Assembly (NCBI GenBank): GCA_964035545.1
Contig: OZ037770.1
Coordinates: 7,578,527-7,642,526 of the forward strand
Reading direction: 5' to 3'
Source of the DNA: Bugula neritina
Taxonomy: Eukaryota > Bryozoa > Gymnolaemata > Cheilostomatida > Bugulidae
DNA: 64,000 nt
Each line of letters begins with the position of its first letter. Within the stretch, counting starts at the first letter, position 1. Below, in pieces: positions 11,901 to 22,604 of the stretch. The notes beneath the pieces were generated by a model that searched no databases, was not told where the DNA came from, and saw nothing but the letters and a program-made list of their open reading frames with translations. Both the position numbers and the translations under genes were made by a program.

Positions 11901-14108
11901 AAATTTCCACCAAGCTGGAGGTTCTGTTATCCAAAATGGCAATAAAAACTACACTGATGTATGGATATCAGACATGGCCACTGACTCAAAGACAAGAAGA
12001 CAAGATAAGTGCAACTGAGATGAGGATGCTTCGACACATTTACAATTTAGAGTGGGAAGACCATGTAACATGTGATAATATGAGAGAGGAGGCCAAAATA
12101 AAAACCATCGCAATAGGCATGAGGAGGAAACCTCTTCAATGGTATGGACATGTGCGCAGAAGGGATAGGAAAAAGATATTACAATGGTGGCTGAGATGAA
12201 GATACAGAGAAAGAGAGGGAGGCCAAAGAAAAGGTTAATGAAGGATGAAATACTGAAATGTGGCCTTTCAGATAAAGATTTTGACGACAGAATCAGATGA
12301 CACTCTCTGATAGCACTTGGTGCCCTGCAAAATCGCCACCCATCCTAGACCACAGCACACTAGGTGAGAAAGTTTGAGACAAATCCCTATAATGGACAAT
12401 TTGCTGCCGTCCCATGACCTCTCAGAGTGTGATACAGGGGCAACAATGCAAAATATTGGAAAGGGAGTCATACTAAATGTCTTGGTAGAAGAAAAGTGTA
12501 ATTTGGTGACACTAGGGCTTCTTTTCAGGATGACTATTCATACAAGCTACCAGGTTTATGTTATGTTGCTACGCTTATGCAAAGTGTTCTTCCATGACAT
12601 CTACAAGACAAAAAGCTTAGAAAACCAAGGTCAGCAATGCTATTTGCGATGTGCCTTTAACTTATGTACTTTGCCTCCTACAGATAAAGCTATTGGACAA
12701 TGTCACCAGAGCACACCTCCAGGAGCCATATGAAACTGCGGCATTAAACCTACTAGAACATTGGTAGGTGAAAAGAGATCTAATAGAATCTCTTTTCCCA
12801 AAAAGAGTCGGAAATGATGTTGTGCTTACACCAGACAGTATTATGAAGTAGATCATTTTACTTAATTTGGTGTAAACTCAATGATTCTAGTTTTTGGTGA
12901 TTTCTTACAATTTAGCTGCTATTGTATATAGATTTTTGCCTCAAACAATTAAAATTTTAACAAATAAACTGAATAATTAAAGCTTTTCCAATTATGCATG
13001 ATTTTCTATGTTTTTTTCCTAATTTATTAGTATATTGAGATATTATATAGACCGTGATGGTTCACAAATATATATTTAGCTCGTATGACATGACGCCGCG
13101 CTTAAATGTTGCAAGACCTCTTCCCAGTTTTTTTGCTATGCATAGTTAGAATTAGCAAATTCTATTACTCTATATAGTAAGTTTTCATGAATTTTGAGCA
13201 AACATTAAAATTTTTGATCATAATCTGCTGATGTGTGCTAAATAAAGTAAAATGGCCCAAATTCATTAAATGCTCTTGTGGAAGCCAACAATCATGCAAA
13301 ACAAGGAGATATGGCTATTCTAGTACATCTATCCCATGCACAGAGTTCTGTCCTTGTGAAGCAGTAACAGGAGTGTGCTGCAATGAACTAACATTTCTAA
13401 TAAATTCTAATGATAGAAAAAAATGAGAAAGGTGTTTAATAAGAACATGAGCTAAAGTTTGTCACATCTGTATGGTTATATATATATGTTCCATTTTAAC
13501 TTTAGCTGAGCAATATGCCTCTGTATCTCTTTTTCACTTTCTATTCACTGGTAATAAGCAATGTTTTTCTTAATATATCTGTCCAAACAATTATTTAAAA
13601 ACCTTGTATCATTTCTTTGCACTATATGTGATTGTTTTATTGAAGCAATTCCAATTTTTGAGCTGAACAACATGTCTCTTGGCTCTTAACTTTGATTAAT
13701 TTTGCACTGGCATGGCACATATTCATTCCAAAACTGCACATCTATTTGAATCATCCAAAAACTTTTGTTTTTGCAACATAATATAGACTTTATGCCTATT
13801 AGATGACGATTTCTCGAACTGCTCAAGGGTGGTGGGTCCACACCCACCTAGAAACATTTACCTGGACCCTCAAGATAAATAATCAAGAGAGAAAAAAACT
13901 TTATCCGAGATTGCGAACCTAACCCCCAGTTCTGCCAGACTATACTATTTGTTAACAGGACAGGGTACTAGTTAGAAGTTACTCCATTCTACTACTAGTA
14001 GATTAAAGGGCTATCATTACCTTTCACCTCTGAGGCCGTATCCAAAGTGGAAAACTCAGCTCGCTCCAGCATTCCGTTGAACGTGAAATAGATGACTTTG
14101 GTAGCCAT
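2905..14108 (-). CDS. PDE9A: cGMP-specific 3',5'-cyclic phosphodiesterase, PDE9A type (complete, 12 exons)
   Basis: Exons in gene order: 14108-14021, 8373-8230 (or to 8226), 7274-7103 (or from 7257), 6421-6354, 6026-5885, 5731-5636, 5401-5279, 5060-4900, 4407-4305, 3835-3731, 3420-3274, 3060-2905 (stop 2907-2905). Phases match at every junction. At exon 2/3 two donor-acceptor pairs are in frame, giving about 495 or 502 residues, close to human PDE9A. The enzyme hydrolyses cGMP. Visible catalytic signatures: FHNFKHCF in exon 6, [14 protein letters not shown] in exon 7, ENHHC in exon 8, LATDMARH in exon 9, KCADISNE in exon 10, and the purine-binding Gln in SSQVNFIKF in exon 11. A helical region (exon 3) precedes the catalytic domain as in the family. 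The ATG at 14108 is the first in-frame start and opens a short N-terminal segment like that of PDE9A. The tail after the catalytic domain is Ser-rich. No lesion is seen, so it looks functional. The main uncertainty is the exon 2/3 border. Confidence 0.93.
3228..3281. repeat. Perfect 27-bp tandem duplication covering a PDE9 splice donor
   Basis: Copies 3228-3254 and 3255-3281 are identical. The right copy contains the exon 11 end and its donor (ATACAG|GTATAT on the minus strand); the left copy supplies a second, identical donor 27 bp downstream. Reading through to the second donor meets an in-frame TGA. Confidence 0.9.
3432..3665. repeat. Degenerate TTACTAG-type repeat in PDE9 intron 10
   Basis: Irregular copies of ttactactagttactac and variants, passing into ACT triplets near 3640-3670. 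They fill most of the intron between exons 11 and 10. Confidence 0.75.
4410..4860. repeat. 34-bp minisatellite filling PDE9 intron 8
   Basis: About twelve copies of a unit containing tattaccatagcatgtcag and attactacag. The array reaches to within a few bases of the exon 9 acceptor (4408-4409) and covers most of the intron 4408-4899. Confidence 0.92.
5402..5610. repeat. 38-bp minisatellite in PDE9 intron 6 with repeated acceptor-like sites
   Basis: Five to six copies of a unit with tacagtatatattcactata and atacaactatacagaata. On the gene strand each unit ends in tctgtatag followed by TTGTAT or ATGTAT, the same words as the true exon 7 junction (tctgtatag, then ATGTAT), so the array abuts the exon. 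Confidence 0.9.
6068..6350. repeat. 26-bp minisatellite filling PDE9 intron 4
   Basis: About eleven copies, 24-26 bp long, of aggtgagtatac followed by ggtcagttaactat. The array ends a few bases from the exon 4 donor (6352-6353) and takes up most of the 327-bp intron 6027-6353. Confidence 0.92.
7284..8225. repeat. 13-bp minisatellite making up almost all of PDE9 intron 2
   Basis: About 72 copies of tactactacatgg, with variants ...catga and ...attacatg. The array stops within about 5 bp of the donor of exon 2 and about 10 bp of the acceptor of exon 3. A higher-order period of 221 bp (17 units) is visible: variant patterns starting at 7740 and 7857 recur at 7961 and 8078. Confidence 0.95.
8757..9245. 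repeat. 44-bp minisatellite in PDE9 intron 1
   Basis: About eleven copies of a unit containing ctattatactaccagttagc and aggtagacaactcttattac. Some copies differ by one base in length (43/44) or carry gggagata for ggtagaca. Confidence 0.92.
9827..9972 (+). repeat. Left terminal inverted repeat of element 1
   Basis: It pairs with 13803-13942 in reverse complement, with small gaps and substitutions. The outermost bases are TAGTTTGGCAG. Confidence 0.85.
10883..11863 (+). pseudogene. Element 1 protein, N-terminal and middle parts (decayed)
   Basis: Pieces in shifting frames: 10883-11119 with [14 protein letters not shown] and [14 protein letters not shown]; 11150-11350 with [16 protein letters not shown]; 11637-11863 with [18 protein letters not shown] and KTKSILKKI. 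From memory these match, in the same order, a family of multicopy uncharacterised proteins in marine invertebrates that have a TxKLWxxY..F..AER.G.W..HL segment, a GLWxDxxIEQ..MR segment and an HELxPxPxxLF segment. The function is not established. Stops and frameshifts separate the pieces. Confidence 0.6.
11880..12350 (+). mobile_element. RTE-like LINE 3' fragment nested in element 1
   Basis: The frame at 11864-12199 contains [29 protein letters not shown] and [15 protein letters not shown], typical of the C-terminal region after the reverse transcriptase in RTE-like LINEs. It is followed in another frame by [12 protein letters not shown]. The fragment sits between the HKLAALPPS piece and the SECDTG piece of the host element, so it inserted into, and probably replaced, the middle of the transposon gene. 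Confidence 0.75.
12374..12760 (+). pseudogene. Element 1 protein, GCDT-motif region (decayed)
   Basis: The open frame starts near 12374 with [21 protein letters not shown], the counterpart of the 'HAFSGCDTxSxxxGIGKG' signature of the same protein type, here with G changed to E. Further on, [12 protein letters not shown] resembles the family's LPPTxxA segment. A frameshift separates the two. Confidence 0.6.
13235..13426 (+). pseudogene. Element 1 protein, C-terminal Cys cluster (tesmin/CXC-like)
   Basis: The 63-codon frame has [20 protein letters not shown], then [17 protein letters not shown]. The C-x-C...C-x3-R-x-x-x...C-x3-C-x-C spacing resembles the Cys-rich terminus of the same transposon-borne protein type. 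Two expected Cys are Tyr here (RRYGY for RRCGC), a sign of decay. The frame ends with TGA at about 13424, some 380 bp before the right inverted repeat. Confidence 0.6.
13803..13942 (-). repeat. Right terminal inverted repeat of element 1
   Basis: Reverse complement partner of 9827-9972. Read inward from the tip it starts TAGTCTGGCAG. Confidence 0.85.
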
Positions 14109-15990
14109 GTTGAGAAGAGACTGATACTGATATCACATCTTCACCTCAGCTGACAGAAACAGTCCTTTAATCTCTACAATCAGGAACTGAATTAGGAGAA
14201 GGCAACTCTGGCTACAGAATTACAGTATTGGATAAACATAAGAATTTATGAATGTAAAAACTAGTTTATTCTAAACTAAATTGAGGAAGTCTCAGACACA
14301 CACTTAGAACTGAATTGTATAAAAAATAAAATGCACTAACTAAATGGTTACTAGACTTTTAGCCATCACTTTGAAATACATTATAATAATTAGCTAACCA
14401 ACTGATTCAGGTACATTATCAAGTATGAAGACTGAGTGTTATTTGCGACCTACTAGATACTAAAACTATTAAAAATATTATACATTGCAGGCTATATATA
14501 TATAAATAATTATAGGTATATATTAAACTAAATCTTTAATAGCAAAGGATTTAAAATAGCCACATTTCAAGAAGATAATCTAATTATAAAAATGGTCATT
14601 CTACATGAGGCGCTGTCAGGGGAACTCTGGAACTTGAAATAATGACAACTCAGAAAGAGATGCATCAACAGTCCCTTGTTTATTTTATTGACTATCAATT
14701 TTATTCATTCAAATTCTTAAAAAAATAAACCAAGTCTAAATCAAATAGCTGTTATTAAAACTCTGTAGAACAGAAATTCTGATAATCATTACCACCTATT
14801 TAGAACTACATCTACTTTCACTGCAGTATCAGCAGCATATGACTCATCTGTTTACCAGCTCACACAGATACAAACAGGTACACACAGATACACACAAAAA
14901 AAGATAACTGCAGCCTACTTTCGACAATGATGTAGATATATTTGTTATAGACTATAGTATTCCTGTACGTCATGGTGCAGCAGTAAATGCAGGAACAACT
15001 TCTAATGAATTAGATTATCTCCACGCACAATTTACCAACAGACTCATTGGGGAGTACACTATACATATCAGAAGTTGCTGTGTACTGGGAGTTTAAAACT
15101 ACACTCTAATTTGCTGACTGTGTAACGAAATCATTTATGCTTGGCAGCCAAATTAATTTCATCTTAATCTCACACCGGGCTTCTAAAATCTATAACTTCA
15201 CCAGCTCAAAGCACTGAAGGTACGGCAGTTCCAACCCCTTAGTTGACTAGAAGACCACAGTCTTGGTCTCCAGAATACTTGCTAATATTAACTGAGATAC
15301 AATTATTGTCAGCTTGCAGAGGGAATCAGAAAACTAACACAATTATCTGCTGTATTGCAGCTCAAGTGTTCACTCTTAATACTACTGTTTAAGAGTTATG
15401 TTCCCCAACTACAGATGCTACTAGCTAATAACTTATCTGTTTATAATCTAGTCAAGTGTACTAAGAAAAGCAAACAAGTCTACTGTAAAGTATTTCACAG
15501 TTATAAACAGAAAACCCCTCAAAACACCAGCTATACCACCACAAATTACTTAAGAAGTAAGTTGTTATCTCCACCTACTACAGAACTATTTCCAGAAAAT
15601 CACCTCTCAAACAATTCTGCTCTCAACCTGTCATTCTTGAAGCTGCTTCAGTGCATTCTGACTGCTTTTCAAAAAACTAATAACCAGAGGTGAACAGAAC
15701 TCTACTATGATGCAGAAAGGCTGAAAGCAATTACTGAAGTGACAACTGGTTTACTGTTATGTTGCTTAATATATCGTTTTGAAAAGTTGAGTGGCAATCA
15801 ATAAAACTATTAGCTAGCAATGACTGGCATAATGTGAAAAGAAAACTAGTTTAGCTACTTAAAGGTTGTCACCATTTTGCTCGTTTCAACAGCGTGCTGA
15901 CGTAAGGCAAGCAATAACAGGCAGCATCTAATATACTAGCTCTCTACACTATCCTCCATACAGTCTGGGTACCAATAATAATGATACGAC
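14109..15990. other. PDE9 5' flank, no gene seen
   Basis: This presumably holds the PDE9 promoter and 5' untranslated region. AT-rich, with no clear TATA box or CpG cluster. A 112-codon plus-strand ORF at 15355-15693 is Ser/Thr/Lys-rich and matches nothing I know, so it is not called. Confidence 0.5.
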
Positions 15991-16690
15991 TATACTTCGC
16001 TCAGTATAACCACTAGACTTCACCCAGTATAACCACTATACTTCACTCAGTATAACCACTATACTTTACTCAGTATAACCACTATACTTCACCCAGTATA
16101 ACCACTATACTTTACCCAGTATAACCACTATACTTCACTCAGTATAACCACTATACTATACTCAGTATAACCACTATACTATACTCAGTATAACCACTAT
16201 ACTATACTCAGTATAACCACTATACTTTACTCAGTATAACCACTATACTTCACCCAGTATAACCACTATACTTTACCCAGTATAACCACTATACTTCACT
16301 CAGTATAACCACTATACTATACTCAGTATAACCACTATACTATACTCAGTATAACCACTATACTATACTCAGTATAACCACTATACTTTACTCAGTATAA
16401 CCACTATACTTCACCCAGTATAACCACTATACTTTACCCAGTATAACCACTATACTTCACTCAGTATAACCACTATACTATACTCAGTATAACCACTATA
16501 CTATACTCAGTATAACCACTATACTATACTCAGTATAACCACTATACTATACTCAGTATAACCACTATATCTCACTCAGTATAACCATTATACCTCATTC
16601 AGTATAACCACTATACTTCACTCAGTATAACCACTATACTATACTCAGTATAACCACTATACTTCACTCAGTATAACCATTATCCTATAC
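15985..16690. repeat. 23-bp tandem array with 161-bp higher-order repeat
   Basis: About 30 copies of cagtataaccactatacttc + act. The variable part cycles through seven monomer types (TTTACTC, TTCACCC, TTTACCC, TTCACTC, then TATACTC three times). The cycle starts at 16064, 16225 and 16386, exactly 161 bp apart. Confidence 0.93.
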
Positions 16691-16729
16691 CACTACCACT
16701 ATACTATATATACTGATACACCAACAAAT

Positions 16730-16749
16730 GGGGTGGGGGTGGGGATGGG
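16730..16749 (+). other. G-quadruplex motif
   Basis: Four G-runs of 3-5 separated by T, T and AT, directly after the 23-bp array and in otherwise AT-rich DNA. It satisfies the usual G3+N1-7 pattern. Confidence 0.75.
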
Positions 16750-19700
16750 TGCTGTGCTAAATGCATCCCATCTACTACTTGCTAAAGTTGTTGAAAAACG
16801 ATCTCAACACTTCACAAACCATGGAAAATAGTTTTAAAATAAAAACAAGGAAAAGCCTATATATCAGGCATTCTTTGATTGAAGTCACTAACGGCTACAC
16901 CAAAGCTAGAAGTTTCAACTTGAAAACGTAAAAAAATCCTAGTTGCGTTAGTAGTTGTAAGAAAAGTTGAGGGAAAATGTTTGTCTAGTTAGGCTGTACT
17001 CAATACAAAGTTTTACAAGGGAAGAAAACCGCTATTCTAAAAGCACAGTGAATTTTGTAAATTTTCCAGTTATGCTTCTTTACTCTGAGGTACTTTGTAA
17101 CAAAGGTGTACATCATTCACACATTACAACTAAAATAATGACAAAAATTTAGCTGCCCAGTGCTATGTGGAAATGACTCTAGATTGAACACCTTAACCCC
17201 AAAAAAGTAGATAAAGGTGTACCATTCTATTATTTCTACTACTCTTTATTTCATATTATTTGGCTACACAAAAACAAAAAAATCTACTTATGTAAGACTA
17301 CATACTCTCCATAAGGTATGTCAGGAATGGGAGACAGGAAAATATATTTGTACTCAAAGACAATAATTGTGAATTGTACTTTGAGCCATTTATTTATTGT
17401 TACTTAGAAGCAAGTTACATGGTATCTCAGGTAAGGATAGGAAAACAACCTGCAGATCTGCATTCCTTGATTTACATTCTTAAAATACACTCAGCTTGGT
17501 ATTCCTCAAAACAATACGGCCAGATTATAGCATATAGAATAATATTCATCAGGTCCGTCTGCCAACATAACAGTTCAGCTATTAGCACTAGCGCACTGTG
17601 CCAAAGAAAGTTGGCACAAGTCTCTTTCATAATTAAAGTAAATTATGCAATTATTCCAGGAGGGTTAAACAATTGTGTTATTCAGTCTCACTCGTAGCAA
17701 AAACTAGACTGTTTAGCTCTATATAATTATTCATTATTTTCGTTATAAAAATTCATTGCTTCAAGCGACTGGAATGTCTTCTGAGCAGTAAATGTTGGCA
17801 AGTTTCTTAAAGTCATCAGTCTAGATAGAAATTTGAAGGTTTTGATGCATAGTTAGTATCATTATATATAGAGGGAAAGTAACTGAAAACAACAGCTCAT
17901 TTTAAGAAAAATCAGTTGCAAATTATTAAGTCAGCAATATTTCCATCTGCATAATAAGTGTATGAGATGTACAGGTTAACACTTTATACAATATAATTCT
18001 ATCCTTGTAGAGAATATATACTGTTTTTAAATAAATCAAAAAGATCATTAGCTTAGTAAAATAAGAATATAATAAATTTGCTCTGTTATATTTTCTTTTC
18101 ATTATTTCATTATTTCAACAACTAAAATATTAGAGTAATCAAGATGACATGCTGGTGTTTGAACCCGTAGCAGCACCAACTCAATTAGCAGTCGGTTTCT
18201 CTATAACAATATAATAATATATAGCTAATCATGATCTAGGCAGAGAGTTTGTTTAGTAGGTGATAATCTCACTCATTTCATAGAGTTTATTATCTAGTTC
18301 ACATTTCTGTTGGAAAACATAATAACTCAAAAATATTTTATTTTATTTAGTTGAGAGATTCTGAGGCATATTAAATTACTTGAGTGTTTCTAAGGAACAT
18401 TGAAAATAAATATAACTCCATATAATATCTTTAACCAAATTACCCGAGCTTTGTCCCATCCACATTAAATTATATTTATATATTTTTTTCAGCTTACTAT
18501 ATGCTTTAGTTTTTACCCAACAGTAAAATATCTATGAGAAAACAATTACAATTGGAATTGGACTGCAAGGTTGTTATTTTAGTTAAATTTAAAGAACTAG
18601 GACTAGCAGTGACTCAACTAAATCCTGGTGACATTATCTCCTCTCATCCCAACTGATCTACTGCTGAGCACCGGTAGGTACAAATAAACATACTTGCTAT
18701 ACTCTAAGAGTTCACTAGCGGTCTAGTGCTAACTCAACGCTTATTTTCAACTATTAAAAGGTTAGGGAGAATGCGCCCCACGTCTCCTCCAGTCTTCTCC
18801 GGTAATAACCTGTTCTATAGGCAACATAAATACTGCATGCGTAAAGAGGGCTTAAAGTGGATATTTTCATGCGTAAATCTGCACTTCTACTGAAACCTAT
18901 TCTTACTTACGCAGCTGCAGTCTTGAACGCAAATATATAAACCTATTATAGTGACTTAATCCCCTCATCCATTGGTTTAGAATAGTGAATGCTATAGTAC
19001 TACAAGCGAGTGATTGTAAAAAATAGGTGTATAAGAGGTTAGTAAGTAGCGCTGTAACACTACTGAACTATACTTAGATATGGAGCAATAACTAGCACCT
19101 AATATAAAGTAACTGTGTATAACTGGATATATTGAGATTATATAGAACAAGTAGATGCATAGTCTTCCATATATAAAACCAAAATTCTATGAACCGGACT
19201 AGGAGTTAGAGCATCAACTCCACTACCCTTACAGTAGGCAGTAAGTTTACTGTACTGAAAACTCCTCCGCAGTGGTACATAATTTGAGTCCCACATTAAA
19301 ACAAGATATAGCAAATAACCCCCCCTCTCCAACCGTAGAGATGTTGAACCAACCTCAAAATAGTAACTAAAAAGAGCTGAATAATATGAAGTACAGTATT
19401 GCAACAGCAAAGATAATTTATGTTGCAACGCTTCTTTTAAAGAACTATTCAATTATAAAAACTTGAATTTTTATATAAAATATGTTTTTGAATGAAAAAA
19501 AGTTATTTATTACTTAAATAAAGCAACTTTATTCTATAAACTAGAGGTCTATATAAAAATATAATTAGATAGGCAGTGCTACATACTCTTATTGTAAGCT
19601 TAAATGAAACCAAAAACCTTTGACCATGCAATAGTTACTATTGAACTATTGAACTCCATGCTAGTACTTACATTAGAAGAGCTTAAAATCCCAACAATAG

Positions 19701-21140
19701 CTGCACTCATCAATGACTAGGCTGAAAGCTACAGCAGCATTAAATGCAGTAGCTGCACAAACACTGCTTTACAAACATGCTCAGTATCTAGTAGCACTTC
19801 AATATATTACGTCAAAAGCTATCGGAGTTATTGTAATCATACAACTACTACGTTAGAGTAGGGCTGTACCAATACAGCATCAGCTGCAGGGCTGACTAGA
19901 CATAGAACTAAGGCTTTAGCTGTGTCAAAAGCAATGTGATTTACAGCATAGAGGTTTGAAGGCAAAACCAGTAGAGAATATACTACCTAGCAATCTGACA
20001 TATATTTAATAATGAGAGAATAGCTCATCCAATGGAAGATTTACTGGCCCTATTTAGTTATAAGCAAGTTAATTAGTTTTCATTAAAAAATAAAAATTAA
20101 AAAATATAAATGATTGGCTTGCTCAATATTGAGTCATTTACTAAAATACTTCACCTTTTATAGTTGAACACAACAAGTATTACAAGCTAACCATTTAACT
20201 AGCCATGGTTACTACAAATCGTAATGAAAAGTAAGACTTAAGACTTTTTTGAAATAAGCTTTTTTTATCAGAAAATAAGTCAACAGACCTGGCCCTGGTT
20301 CTTTTTACTCTTAAACTCACTCAAGTTTATAGTCTCTGTGAGAAACTCTTAATAAAAAGGCATTTTTGTTAAATCATATATGGGGCACAGGAGCAATTAT
20401 GACTGGATGCTCTTCCTAACATCAGCAATAGCCTCTACTGGGGTTCAAACTCACGACCTGCGTTTACTAATCGTAGGGCCAAAAGAGAAGCGCAGCGAGC
20501 TCATGCGTGTTTGATCTAATTGGTTTATTATCATTTAGCTAGCATACTTTTTTATTTCAATTCACGTTTTAGCTTTTAGCTTTTAGCGAACTGAATTAAA
20601 ATAGTTTCACATAGTTTGCATTTTTGCTTTTATAATATATCTAAGTCACTTTGCCGATGATGTAGTTTTAAAAACAGATGTCTGTAGGCTAGCAGTAAAG
20701 TTTAACATCATTAGCTAATAAATTTTTGCACTCGCTGTGTGTGACAGGTCTATACTGGTACGGTTTTCTCGTGTGGCCCTGTGCTCTAACCCCTAGATAT
20801 TAGAGGAGATGCAGAGTATGGGCAGTAAACCAGATAGACACGGTGAGCATTGTTACCCAGAGTTAGTACTGACAGTTAGTACCCAGAATTAGTACTCAGA
20901 GTCAGTACTCAAAGTCAGAGAGGTAGGTGCAGCAATGGAGAAATAGAGAATAGCTTGTGTTCTAGATTAAAATTGTAGCATTGTAGAAGTTTTATCCTCG
21001 TGAGAATGTTAACCGAACCAAAAGTTATCGAAATATAGTGCCCAACAGTATGTACATAAAGCATTAGCTTTTCATCTGAAAGCTTTACAGAGCTTTTTCT
21101 TTTAAAGCCTGTATAAGAACAATGCTATAATACAGCAAAC
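16750..21140. other. AT-rich region, no gene recognised
   Basis: ORFs of about 105 codons at 17374-17697 (plus) and 19138-19452 (minus) have no recognisable domain or splice context. A weak B-box-like word (GGGTTCAAACACC on the minus strand) near 18150-18175 may be an old tRNA-derived SINE remnant. The only clear elements are the SINE pieces listed near 20.4-20.8 kb. Confidence 0.5.
20362..20482 (-). mobile_element. tRNA-derived SINE, partial copy 2
   Basis: The body shares gagcaattatgactggatg and ctcttcctaacatca with the better copy at 45.1 kb, followed by the B-box region (ggttcaaactcacgacct). The A-box part is missing here, but a ctctaacccctag word resembling it occurs near 20783-20795. 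Confidence 0.72.
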
Positions 21141-21164
21141 AGTACCTACTACACTGCATATTCT

Positions 21165-21515
21165 AAGATAGTATGATATACTGTATATTTCAAGATAGTA
21201 TGATATACTGTATATTTCAAGATAGTATGATATACTGTATATTTCAAGATAGTATGATATTCTGTATATTTCAAGATAGTATGATATACTGTATATTTCA
21301 AGATAGTATGATATACTGTATATTTCAAGATAGTATGATATACTGTATATTTCAAGATAGTATAATATACTGTATATTTCAAGATAGTATGATATTCTGT
21401 ATATTTCAAGATAGTATGATATACTGTATATTTCAAGATAGTATGATATACTGTATATTTCAAGACAGTATGATATACTGTATATTTCAAGATAGTATGA
21501 TATACTGTATATTAC
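21165..21515. repeat. 27-bp tandem array, open in frame on both strands
   Basis: About thirteen copies of a unit read as tatgatatactgtatatttc + aagatag. Because 27 is divisible by three and the unit lacks stops in one frame per strand, it yields long 9-residue-periodic ORFs both ways (MIYCIFQDS; KYTVYHTIL). These are artefacts of periodicity unless expression is shown. Confidence 0.93.
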
Positions 21516-21535
21516 TACTTAATGAAGTCATATGA

Positions 21536-22600
21536 ATTCATGGTTTACAAATTTATCATTTAATGATTCCTTTTAAAGGACTACGCTGAAGGTTAGTAAA
21601 GTGTCCTTGATACTGCAATGAAAGAGCAGCAAAATGCTAGCATTAAGCAGTGAATTAGTTCATTAGTTCATTAGCACAATTATAACCACAATATAGCCCA
21701 TTAAAGTGAGTTGATATCATTTACAAGTCATAAAAGTCTTTTAAAGCCCCTTAAGATTTTCTAATAAAATGCAGAATGCAAACAAACTGCAATAAAATTA
21801 TTGATTTATGATGACGCAAAAGAGTAATTTAACTCGGCCATCTTTTGTGCAGGGCAACTTTACATAATCAATGAACAATTTTAAAGTTATGCATAGTAAT
21901 TACCATGATCAAACAGCAGGCGCTTAGCAATTATGGAAAGACAACTACCACAGTAACTGAGAGTTAACTGTTACAGACTCCAACCACAAACCACTATAGA
22001 CACACTGTAGGCCTTAACATAAAATGTCACTTATTTTTAATGTATTCGGGCTGAAGTTCTCAAAGTCTGGTATTGGGTAAGATCTATGACATCTCATTGG
22101 ACATTTATGTGCAAGTTTTTTAATCAAGCAGCACTTGATAGAAGTTTTTAGGAATGTGTGTCTAGGGAGAAACAGTGATGCAAGTCTGAAAAAAGTCACT
22201 CAAAGTGAGCTTTCCATTTCACCATACAGCAATTCTCTAGGCAGCGCCATAAGTAAAATATAACAATCAGACTAAAATATTTGACAGGCTGCCACAATGT
22301 TGGTGATTGCATAATAAGTATTGCATAATAAGTGGTGGAAATAGTCAGCTGATATTAGAGAAAGGAGAGAGGGACCATTCTGCATGCAATAATACAGTAG
22401 AGTACAAGTTTTTAATTATAGTAGAAGCTATTTCATCTAAATCTCAATTGCTAAGGCTAGAGCAAGCCTACTTGAAGGCTGATCAATATTATCCTAGTTG
22501 AAGAAAATAACTAAATATTTGTGAAATACCTGCAGTGCTGATGTTAGCATAGGGCCAGAGTAATAACAACTAGAGTACACACTCCTAGAATGGTTTTCAT
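21536..22600. other. AT-rich region, nothing recognised
   Basis: Only short ORFs without domains. No repeat structure beyond scattered TATA-rich words. Confidence 0.5.
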
Positions 22601-22604
22601 GTTG

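Larger units (their letters stand above)
9827..13942 (+). mobile_element. TIR-bounded DNA element (element 1) in PDE9 intron 1
   Basis: Inverted repeats of about 140 bp, 9827-9972 and 13803-13942, bound a 4.1-kb element. Matching blocks in both arms include TAGTYTGGCAGAA at the tip, TTAGGTTCGCA, GGATAAAGTTTTTTTCTC, GGTAAATGTTT and AGGTGGGTGTGGAC. A 3-bp direct repeat TAC flanks it (9824-9826, 13943-13945). Inside are decayed plus-strand coding pieces of one protein type, interrupted by a LINE fragment. The arms and cargo suggest a cut-and-paste transposon of a type I cannot name. It lies in an intron and does not disturb the PDE9 exons. Confidence 0.82.

Noticed and set aside
15355-17697. ORFs of 107-112 codons as candidate genes
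   Set aside because: Composition is like the surrounding AT-rich DNA; no domain, no splice partners.
21149-21535. Long ORFs on both strands with 9-residue periodicity
   Set aside because: They arise from the stop-free 27-bp tandem array; no start context, splice signal or domain.
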